Source of the DNA: Flavobacteriales bacterium
Lineage (GTDB): Bacteria > Bacteroidota > Bacteroidia > Flavobacteriales_D > Cryomorphaceae
NCBI GenBank assembly: GCA_020200995.1
Contig: JAIVHQ010000352.1
Coordinates: 1-8,642, forward strand
DNA length: 8,642 bases
Direction: 5' to 3'
Part shown: piece by piece, positions 1 to 5,879 of the stretch
Layout of the letters: every line of letters begins with the position of its first letter
Numbering within the stretch: the first letter of the stretch is position 1
Notes under the pieces: model-generated
Databases searched by the model: none
Told to the model about the DNA's origin: nothing
What the model saw: only the letters and a program-made list of their open reading frames with translations
Made by a program: the position numbers and the translations under genes

Positions 1-192
1 AATGCCTTGGAAGCTCACATCGTCGAGGTCGAGGAGTTTTTTGTAAAAATTCAACACCCGCGAAGATCCGTAGAGAATAGGGGTGAAAGATTGCATCAGC
101 CGGTTGTCGGAAAAGGTTTTGAGGATGATCTCGGGCCCGATGCCGTTGTAATCTCCGATGGTGATGCCGACTTTTATTTTTTCGTTTTTCAT
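1..192 (-). CDS. pdxA: 4-hydroxythreonine-4-phosphate dehydrogenase, N-terminal 64 residues (cut by window edge)
   Basis: PdxA is a cytoplasmic enzyme that oxidises 4-phosphohydroxy-L-threonine with NAD in the DXP-dependent route to pyridoxal 5'-phosphate. The reverse strand from the ATG at 192-190 reads MKNEKIKVGITIGDYNGIGP and continues EIILKTFSDNRLMQSFTPIL. The GITIGDxNGIGPEI block at residues 9-22 is the hallmark PdxA N-terminus, followed by the usual helix and the PILYG strand (about 38-42). All 64 codons are open, and the frame runs off the left edge at base 1; the full protein is normally about 330-360 residues. In many Flavobacteriia pdxA lies next to riboflavin synthase; here ribE is about 2.8 kb away on the other strand, with a secreted-protein gene in between. 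The start is the only ATG that gives the family N-terminus. No clear ribosome binding site is seen. Confidence 0.93.
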   Translation of the reverse strand, partial: MKNEKIKVGITIGDYNGIGPEIILKTFSDNRLMQSFTPILYGSSRVLNFYKKLLDLDDVSFQGI

Positions 193-605
193 GCTAAAGC
201 TTTTTTATGTCCGCCACTCTCATGATCTTCTCAGAGATGCGCGGAAGTTTTTCCGTTCTTGGAATGACAAGACGGGTTTGTTGATTCGATCGGCCGCAGT
301 TTACCGGAAAACCGGGGAAGGGAGTCCGTATTTTTGATCCGAATACCCGTCCTGTGGTCTTCAGCTCTGCATGCAAAAGTGGCGAGGTTTCCACTGCCGA
401 CCGTGGTTGCCATAAGTGTGAACGGGGGTTAAACAAATCTTTGGTCAAAGGCATTAATCTTTTTACTGATGCACAAATTTACGTTAATGTTGCAATCCAA
501 CGACCCCGATCCGCAAAGCGCGCCCGCAATGTCGGCAATTTACCGATGCTCAGCAGCGTTAAACTCCACGGGATTGATTACTTTTACAAGTACTAAGTTT
601 ATTAG
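193..605. other. Divergent intergenic region between pdxA and a T9SS protein gene
   Basis: This 413-bp stretch separates the divergent starts of pdxA (192, minus) and the T9SS protein gene (606, plus). No open frame in it gives a recognisable protein, and no tRNA-like fold was seen. It should hold promoters for both sides. Possible Bacteroidota -7 elements (TAnnTTTG) are TAAATTTG on the minus strand (481-474), with a TTG 16 bases upstream at 500-498, TATTTTTG on the plus strand (329-336), and the weaker TACTTTTA (579-586) close to the plus-strand start. None is convincing alone. A small CCGG-AAAA-CCGG hairpin lies at 304-315. A minus-strand open frame ends with a TAG at 196-194, one base before the pdxA ATG, but its translation resembles nothing I know. 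Confidence 0.6.
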
Positions 606-1616
606 GTGAAACAGTTACTCGCGGCCCTCTTTTTCTTTACAGCGATTGTGTCGGCACAAGCCACCCACAACCGCGCGGGTGAAATCACTTACAGACACGT
701 TGGGGGGCTCACTTACGAGATCACCATCAAGACGTACACCAAAGACAGCGCCCCTGCTGATCGCCCCTGGCTGCCCATATTTTGGGGTGATGGTACTCCT
801 CAAGACAGCATTCAGCGTGCCGTAGAAACCATTTTGCCCAACGACGCCAAAGAAAACATTTACATAAAGCAGCACACCTATCCGGGGCCTGGCGAGTACA
901 AACTCTGTGTGGTAGACCCCAACCGAAACGAAAATGTGCTCAATATCAGCAACTCGGTATTGCAACTCTTTTCCATCAATACTGTTTTGCGGATTTCAGG
1001 CGTTCAGGCCCCCAATAATTCAGTGTTTTTCACCAACCGCCCGCTACAGGATGCTTGTCTGAATGAGCCTTGGGTATTTAACCCCGGGGCGGTGGATACC
1101 GACCCCAATGACAACCTTGTCTTCACACTGGTCGAGTCGGAAGGAGCAGACTGCGCGCCCTTCGAGGAAGGAGTGTACCGATTTCCCGACGAAATTAATC
1201 AGCCAGGCTCCCCTTTTCCCAATCCAGCCAACCAGATTTCCATCGATCCCGAAACCGGAACCATCACCTGGGATTCTCCCCAGCGACAAGGGGAGTACAA
1301 TATCGCTTTTCGGGTCGACGAATTTCGCAACGGGGTCTTCATGGGCTCGGTGCTTCGCGATATGCAAATCACCGTGCTCACCTGCGATAATCAGTCGCCC
1401 GAACTCGGCGCCGTACCCGACACCTGTGTGGAAGCCGGCACTTCCATCGCTTTTAACATCACGGCCACCGATCCCGACGGCGACAACGTGGCCATATCGG
1501 GTTTCGGACTTCCTTTCCAAGTCGAAGAGTCGCCTGCGACCCTCTCTCAGCCCACCACCGCGAGCCGGGGCCTTGCGAGACGGGCGTCCCGGAATACACG
1601 GGCTATGTGGAAATAG
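606..1616 (+). CDS. T9SS type B secreted protein, N-terminal part of a gene broken near 1550-1565
   Basis: This is the front part of a large secreted Bacteroidota protein whose other half continues in another frame to 3004. It starts with GTG at 606; an in-frame TAG at 603-605 excludes an earlier start. Residues 1-19 form a signal peptide (MKQLLAALFFFTAIVSAQA), followed by the mature start THNRAGEITYRHVGGLTYEI, which is characteristic of a widespread family of proteins with a gliding-motility C-terminal domain. Ig/PKD-like segments follow, including an ATDPDGDNVAISGFG stretch near residues 287-301. Family-like sequence ends at SPATLSQPTT (codons up to about 1558); the last residues (ASRGLARRAS onward to the stop) are out-of-frame translation. 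Family members, as I remember them, have about 100 more residues here (a further beta domain) before the CETGVP block, so an internal deletion is inferred. The role of the protein is unknown; secretion by T9SS follows from the C-terminal half. Confidence 0.85.
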   Translation: MKQLLAALFFFTAIVSAQATHNRAGEITYRHVGGLTYEITIKTYTKDSAPADRPWLPIFWGDGTPQDSIQRAVETILPNDAKENIYIKQHTYPGPGEYKLCVVDPNRNENVLNISNSVLQLFSINTVLRISGVQAPNNSVFFTNRPLQDACLNEPWVFNPGAVDTDPNDNLVFTLVESEGADCAPFEEGVYRFPDEINQPGSPFPNPANQISIDPETGTITWDSPQRQGEYNIAFRVDEFRNGVFMGSVLRDMQITVLTCDNQSPELGAVPDTCVEAGTSIAFNITATDPDGDNVAISGFGLPFQVEESPATLSQPTTASRGLARRASRNTRAMWK

Positions 1617-3004
1617 CCTCCATAGAGGGCCTCGACAACACCGACTACATCGATTTGGATGAAGTGATTTTCGGTCGTGAGATGTGCTACATGGTCGTGG
1701 CCTGCTTTTCCGACGGGGCCGAAAGTTACGCGAGCAACGAAGCCTGTGCGGAAATTCGCTTCGAAATTCCCATCATGAAAAAGAACAGCATCGGCCTGAC
1801 CGATGCCACGGGCATTGACACCGTGGCGTGGAGAAGCCCCGTGGAGCTCGATTTGGAAGTATTTCCCGGGCCGTACAAATACATCCTTCTGCGCGGTGAA
1901 GGCTACGGTGAGGCCGACCAGGTGGTCTTTGAAACGGCATTCGACGATGACCTCGAGGCCCTGCCTACCGAGTTCATATCTCAGGGTGCCTCTGCATTGA
2001 ATACAGTCGATTCCGCCCACAGTTACCGGGTGGAACTCTACAGCGGCGACGATTTTGCCGGAAGGGCCAACCTCGCTTCGTCTCTGTTTATAGAACTCAT
2101 CCCCAATGATAACGAGCTGGAAGTGACCTGGCGCGAGGAAACCCCCTGGATCAACTTCGAATACGACATTTACCGAAAAGGGCCGGGAGAAGAGGAGTTT
2201 GCACTGATCGCCACCATTGACACTTTGGGCTACACCGATGCGCCGCTGGTAAACAATCGGGAGTATTGCTATTACATCGTGTCGCGCGGATCGTATTTTG
2301 CCGTAGGCGCCTCTGATACCCTTGTGAACTACTCTCAGGAGCGCTGCGGGATGCCTTACGACCGCACCCCGCCCTGCCCTCCCGAGCTCAGTGCTGTAGA
2401 CGACTGCGAGGCCTTGACCCTTGACCTCTCCTGGACCAATCCCAACGTGGAATGTGAAGAGACGGACGATACCATGCTGTACAGGCTTTACTTCGCGGAA
2501 GGAGAAGACGAGCCTTTTGAGCTGATCGCCGAGTTTGAAGGCGCCACTTCGCTCGATTTCAGTTTTTCAGACACCCTTTCCATCGCCGGTTGCTACGCTG
2601 TAACGGCACTCGACTCCCTGGCACCCTGGCCCGACGGCAGCCTGAACCGAAATGAAAGTGAGTTCAGCAACATCATGTGCATCGACAACTGCCCGGAGTA
2701 CACCCTGCCCAATGTCTTTACCCCCAACGGTGACGGACGGAACGACCTGTTCATACCCTTCCCCTACCGCTCGGTGGAGTCCATCGAGCTGACGATCTTC
2801 AACCGATGGGGGAGCATTGTTTTTGAAACCACCGACCCCGATATTCTCTGGGACGGGACGAACAAAGACTCGGGCGAACTGGTTTCAGCTTCAACATACT
2901 TTTACACCTGCCGGGTGTTTACAATACGCCTCGGCGGTATTGTAACGCTCGACCTTGCGGGCAATGTGACGGTATTTTCTGAAAATGTGAGAAGAACAGA
3001 CTGA
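1607..3004 (+). CDS. T9SS type B secreted protein, C-terminal part with CHU_C sorting domain (same broken gene)
   Basis: This is the back part of the gene that begins at 606. The GTG at 1607 is only the first possible start in this frame; family-like sequence begins earlier, at about 1562, with EPGPCETGVPEYTGYVEIAS. The middle contains fibronectin type III-like segments, for example LEVTWREETPWINFEYDIYR followed by a REYCYYIVSRG strand, and a second unit from TLDLSWTNPN to AGCYAVTALDS. The end is the gliding-motility-associated C-terminal domain: PNVFTPNGDGRNDLFIPFPY at about 2708-2767, then SIELTIFNRWGSIVFETTDP and ILWDGTNKDSGE. In this family that domain is the type B signal that directs export through the T9SS outer-membrane channel. 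The stop at 3002-3004 lies one base before the ribE ATG, so the two genes are probably co-transcribed and may be translationally coupled. No enzymatic motif is seen. Confidence 0.88.
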   Translation: MEIASIEGLDNTDYIDLDEVIFGREMCYMVVACFSDGAESYASNEACAEIRFEIPIMKKNSIGLTDATGIDTVAWRSPVELDLEVFPGPYKYILLRGEGYGEADQVVFETAFDDDLEALPTEFISQGASALNTVDSAHSYRVELYSGDDFAGRANLASSLFIELIPNDNELEVTWREETPWINFEYDIYRKGPGEEEFALIATIDTLGYTDAPLVNNREYCYYIVSRGSYFAVGASDTLVNYSQERCGMPYDRTPPCPPELSAVDDCEALTLDLSWTNPNVECEETDDTMLYRLYFAEGEDEPFELIAEFEGATSLDFSFSDTLSIAGCYAVTALDSLAPWPDGSLNRNESEFSNIMCIDNCPEYTLPNVFTPNGDGRNDLFIPFPYRSVESIELTIFNRWGSIVFETTDPDILWDGTNKDSGELVSASTYFYTCRVFTIRLGGIVTLDLAGNVTVFSENVRRTD

Positions 3005-3005
3005 T

Positions 3006-3599
3006 ATGTTTACCGGAATTATCGAAACCCTCGGCGAGGTCGTTTCTGTCACCAAAGATAGATCGAACGTCGACATTCAAATCAAATCGGATATCAGCGG
3101 AGAGCTGAAAGTGGATCAAAGCGTGTCGCACAACGGGGTGTGTCTTACTGTGACCGCCGTAGACGGCGATGTGCACACGGTAACGGCCATCGAAGAAACC
3201 CTGCAAAAATCCAACATCGGAAAGCTGAATGTGGGTGACCGCGTGAATGTAGAGCGCTGCGTAAAAAGCGGTGGCCGGCTGGACGGACACATCGTTCAGG
3301 GGCATGTCGACACCACTGGTATTTGCACTTCCGTAAAAGAAGAGGATGGCAGCTGGCGCTATTTTTTCAGCCACCCCGTGTCGCCTGATTTTATGACGGT
3401 GGCAAAGGGCTCCATTACTGTAAACGGTGTAAGCCTTACGGTGGTCGACAGCGCTCCGGAGGGTTTTTCCGTTGCTGTCATTCCTTACACTTACGAGCAC
3501 ACGAATTTTCACACCTTTGAGGAAGGTACAGAGGTTAACCTTGAGTTCGACATCGTAGGCAAGTATGTAGCGGAATGGCTGAAACGCAGCCAATCCTAG
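3006..3599 (+). CDS. ribE: Riboflavin synthase, alpha subunit
   Basis: This enzyme makes riboflavin by dismutation of two 6,7-dimethyl-8-ribityllumazine molecules, the last step of vitamin B2 synthesis, in the cytoplasm. The 197-residue protein has the usual length and the two tandem lumazine-binding repeats (about 1-96 and 97-190). The first begins MFTGIIETLGEV and contains SVSHNGVCLTVT (39-50). The link LDGHIVQGHVDTTG (92-105) carries the conserved GHxxxGHVD signature. The second repeat contains KGSITVNGVSLTVVD and the VIPYTYEHTNF strand. The ATG follows the stop of the upstream T9SS protein gene by one base, which points to shared transcription. The gene is intact. It is called ribE in Bacteroidota and some enterics and ribC in other naming schemes. 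Confidence 0.97.
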   Translation: MFTGIIETLGEVVSVTKDRSNVDIQIKSDISGELKVDQSVSHNGVCLTVTAVDGDVHTVTAIEETLQKSNIGKLNVGDRVNVERCVKSGGRLDGHIVQGHVDTTGICTSVKEEDGSWRYFFSHPVSPDFMTVAKGSITVNGVSLTVVDSAPEGFSVAVIPYTYEHTNFHTFEEGTEVNLEFDIVGKYVAEWLKRSQS

Positions 3600-3609
3600 T
3601 GTTTCTGGG

Positions 3610-3638
3610 CCTTTCGGCGAAAATACTTTTCCGGAAGG
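3610..3638. terminator. Hairpin between the convergent ribE and metF genes, probable two-way terminator
   Basis: The 43-bp gap between the stops of ribE (3599) and metF (3643) is mostly one hairpin. CCTTTCGG (3610-3617) pairs with CCGGAAGG (3631-3638) over eight pairs, one of them G-T. The inner AAAA (3620-3623) can pair with TTTT (3627-3630) around a TAC loop, leaving CG as a bulge. Neither strand has a clear T-tract after it, so it is not a textbook intrinsic terminator, but its position suits ending transcription from both sides. Confidence 0.5.
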
Positions 3639-3642
3639 GAGA

Positions 3643-3915
3643 CTAAAACACCGCCTGGGCCACTTCCCGAACGGAAGTGGACCTACCCATGGTGTAGTAG
3701 TGAAGACAAGGAACCCCGGCTTTTACCAACGCCTTGCTCTGCTCGATGCACCACTCGACACCAACGGCTTTCACTTCGTCATCGGTTTTGCACTTCATCA
3801 GGGCATCAGAGAGATCGTCGGGCAGGTCGATGTGAAAAGTTTTCGGGAGAAATGCGATGTGCTTCAGTGAGGTGATGGGCTTTAAGCCCGGGATGATTGG
3901 CACGTCTATTCCCAT
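3643..3915 (-). CDS. metF: 5,10-methylenetetrahydrofolate reductase, C-terminal part (frame-shifted)
   Basis: This is the last third of metF, in a different frame from the first part (3906-4601). The ATG at 3915 is only the first ATG in this frame; in-frame family sequence (AFCEKCKEMG) begins upstream, at about 3941. The translation MGIDVPIIPGLKPITSLKHI, then FLPKTFHIDLPDDLSDALMK and later VGVEWCIEQSKALVKAGVPC and LHYYTMGRS, is the standard C-terminal end of the TIM barrel in Bacteroidota MTHFR. If one base is added in the homopolymers near 3940-3950, the two parts join to about 319 residues, matching the usual length of about 318. This fragment lacks the flavin site and would not work alone. 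Confidence 0.88.
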   Translation of the reverse strand: MGIDVPIIPGLKPITSLKHIAFLPKTFHIDLPDDLSDALMKCKTDDEVKAVGVEWCIEQSKALVKAGVPCLHYYTMGRSTSVREVAQAVF

Positions 3916-4601
3916 CTCTTTGCACTTTTCGCAAAAGGCAAAAAACTTTTCGTTGCGTTGTCGTAAAACATCTGCGTGGTGATGTACTCGGCCCCGGCAT
4001 CAATTTTTTGTTTGAGATAAGCCAGGTCGGTTTTCATGTTCATCGACTCGTAGTGTTTTTCGGGGTATCCCGCCGCTCCGATACAGAAGTCAGTGCACTG
4101 TTGGTTTTGACTTTCCTCGTGAAGGTATTTTCCTTTGTTGATTCCTACGATTTGCCGAATCAATTGATCCGCATATTTGTGACCGCTTTCTTCGGGTACG
4201 AAGGAACTTTCGGACTTGATGGGGTCTCCGCGGAGGGCCAGTACATTATTTATACCGAGAAAGTGAAGGTCGATCAGGGCATTCTCTGTTTCCTCGACGC
4301 TAAATCCACCACAGATGAGGTGGGGCACCGCGTCGATGCCGTACTTGTTTATGATAGCAGCGCAAATACCCACGGTACCCGGCCTTTTTCGGATCGAAAC
4401 TTTCTTGAGAAGGTCGTTCGGATGCTTCTTGTAGACGTATTCCTCGCGGTGGTAAGTCACGTTGATGAAAGGGGGGTCAAATTCCATCAAAGGATCTATT
4501 CCGGCAAAGATGGCCTCAATACCTTTTCCTTTGAGAGGGGGGAGAATTTCGAATGAAAACAGCGTTTTTTTACTCTTTTTGAGATGCTCGGTAACTTTCA
4601 C
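3906..4601 (-). CDS. metF: 5,10-methylenetetrahydrofolate reductase, N-terminal part (frame-shifted)
   Basis: MTHFR uses FAD and NAD(P)H to reduce 5,10-methylene-THF to 5-methyl-THF, the methyl donor for methionine synthesis, in the cytoplasm. I chose the GTG at 4601-4599, giving MKVTEHLKKSKKTLFSFEIL, which matches relatives; an ATG at 4661 would add 20 atypical residues. The FSFE glutamate (residue 18) corresponds to catalytic Glu28 of the E. coli enzyme. The block FINVTYHREEYVYKK (45-59) is typical of Bacteroidota. HLICGG (94-99) and NNVLALRGDP (118-127) contribute to flavin binding, GYPEKH is at 178-183, and AEYITTQMFYDN (204-215) is the folate-side strand. After about residue 218 the frame is wrong (SFLPFAKSAKRWE, then stop). 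The change maps to an A6/T4 homopolymer pair at 3940-3950. On the coding strand the heptamer T TTT TTG (3945-3939) is in phase for -1 slippage, so a programmed shift is possible but less likely than an indel. The gene lies 87 bp after the upstream T9SS gene with no obvious promoter between them. Confidence 0.92.
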   Translation of the reverse strand: MKVTEHLKKSKKTLFSFEILPPLKGKGIEAIFAGIDPLMEFDPPFINVTYHREEYVYKKHPNDLLKKVSIRKRPGTVGICAAIINKYGIDAVPHLICGGFSVEETENALIDLHFLGINNVLALRGDPIKSESSFVPEESGHKYADQLIRQIVGINKGKYLHEESQNQQCTDFCIGAAGYPEKHYESMNMKTDLAYLKQKIDAGAEYITTQMFYDNATKSFLPFAKSAKRWE

Positions 4602-4688
4602 TTTTGAGATTTTGATGTAGGGCAGACTGTCGCAATGAAGCGAACAGCGCTGACGCCGCAATTGTTCATGCCTTTCAAATGCGTGCTT

Positions 4689-5879
4689 TTAGCGACGGTT
4701 AGGCCTGGCGTCCCTTAAAATAGTGAGGTTGCCCGACTCTACCTTGTTCACTGCGGGGATTAGAATTTCATAAAAGTACACTCCCTCTTTCAAGTCTTCA
4801 GGATCCCAACCGCGTCCGTTGCGGGAGGTTTGGAATTGGTCGTAATTGTCGTTCTCAAAAACGTTTTGACCCCACCTGTTGAACACGCGCACCCGGGTGC
4901 CGGGAAAGAACTCTATAAACTCAATGTCCCAGGTATCATTTCGACCATCTCCGTTGGGTGTTACCACATTGGGAATGGTGTAAGCACACCATTGACCGAA
5001 AAAGGAAATGCTGCCCGCTGCGACAGGACACACGCCGAAATTGTCGGTTGTCCGCACTTCGATCACATGTGTTTCGAGCGGGTCAAACTCTTCGGGGCCG
5101 AAAGAAATCTGTCCTTCGCTAATGTTGGATGGAGATCCATTGATGGTCCATGTGAAATTGCCTGTGGAATTGCCCGCCAGCAGCGTTTCGAGGTGGAGGC
5201 TGTCAAGGTCTACACAGAAGTCGGGTTCTTCGGGTAGAATGCTCACCACGGGCTGCTCTACAAACCTGAAGACATGGGACTCCCCGTCGTCAGGACAGCG
5301 GGTATCGGTGAATATTACTTCAAACAGTCCGTATTGCGTAGAACTAATCGTAGTGGCAAGTCCGCTTGGATTGCCAAATGAAATATTTTCGGCCGGAGAA
5401 CTCCAGGTTCCGGATCCCTCGGGCTGTTGGCTTACCTGCACCCCGGGCACTTCGAGTCCGCAAAGGGTGTCGCCTCTGAATTCCAGCTCTATGGCCACGA
5501 CGTCTGAAGTATCGGAGGCTGTACCGCACACGCCTGACAGCACCAGTATGTACTGTCCGGTTTGGTCCACATCTACGGATAGATCGGAGGTGTTGAAAGT
5601 TCCGCCGTCAAGGGTCCAGTTAATGTTGAAATTGCCTGAGTTGTCTTCTTGGGGCCCCGCATCAAAAACGATCGAAGCATTGTTGCACAATATCGTATCG
5701 GGAATGAATGGCTGTACCCGGGGGTCGGGCCTGAAATCAATGACGGCAGTATCCTGATAGTTACAATTGAATTCGGTAATCAGAAACTCGTATATGCCGT
5801 ATTCATTGACTGCAATTTCGGAAAACCCGAATTCCTGGTCGTCGAACTCCACCGTGCTGTTTTCGGAGTGAGGTCGCAT
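4689..5879 (-). CDS. T9SS type B secreted protein, C-terminal part with CHU_C domain (frame-shifted)
   Basis: This is the second half of a large secreted protein whose first half runs from 7570 in another frame. The ATG at 5879 is only the first ATG in frame; genuine sequence begins at about 5866 with ENSTVEFDDQEFGFSEIAVN. It contains repeated Ig/PKD-like beta units of about 90 residues, with pieces such as EYGIYEFLITEFNC, QYGLFEVIFTDTRCPDDGES and TGNFTWTINGSP, common in Bacteroidota adhesin-like proteins. The C-terminal sorting domain runs from about 4990 to 4700: YTIPNVVTPNGDGRNDTWDI, TRVRVFNRWGQNVFEND, and WDPEDLKEGVYFYEI near the end. This is the gliding-motility-associated CHU_C domain used for type B export through T9SS. 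metF follows 87 bp downstream on the same strand. The substrate or partner of the protein is unknown. Confidence 0.87.
   Translation of the reverse strand: MRPHSENSTVEFDDQEFGFSEIAVNEYGIYEFLITEFNCNYQDTAVIDFRPDPRVQPFIPDTILCNNASIVFDAGPQEDNSGNFNINWTLDGGTFNTSDLSVDVDQTGQYILVLSGVCGTASDTSDVVAIELEFRGDTLCGLEVPGVQVSQQPEGSGTWSSPAENISFGNPSGLATTISSTQYGLFEVIFTDTRCPDDGESHVFRFVEQPVVSILPEEPDFCVDLDSLHLETLLAGNSTGNFTWTINGSPSNISEGQISFGPEEFDPLETHVIEVRTTDNFGVCPVAAGSISFFGQWCAYTIPNVVTPNGDGRNDTWDIEFIEFFPGTRVRVFNRWGQNVFENDNYDQFQTSRNGRGWDPEDLKEGVYFYEILIPAVNKVESGNLTILRDARPNRR

Noticed and set aside
304..315. CCGG-AAAA-CCGG as a terminator
   Set aside because: The stem is only four pairs with no T run, and it lies upstream of both divergent genes, where a terminator is not expected.
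354..596. Plus-strand open frame of 80 codons in the pdxA/T9SS gap
   Set aside because: It lacks a recognisable protein, signal peptide or plausible ribosome site, and it ends just before the GTG start at 606. It may be chance.
1063..1662. Plus-strand open frame of 199 codons overlapping the first T9SS gene
   Set aside because: Its translation is rich in P, S and R, has no domain, and lies fully across a frame with clear family-like sequence. It is a shadow frame.
3897..4556. Plus-strand open frame of 219 codons opposite metF
   Set aside because: It is antisense to a strongly recognised metF and has no recognisable protein features.
4645..4652. CAGCGCTG palindrome between the T9SS gene and metF as a regulatory site
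   Set aside because: It is only eight bases, with no repeat or promoter around it. The 87-bp gap is too short for a known SAM or folate riboswitch, and I see no such fold.
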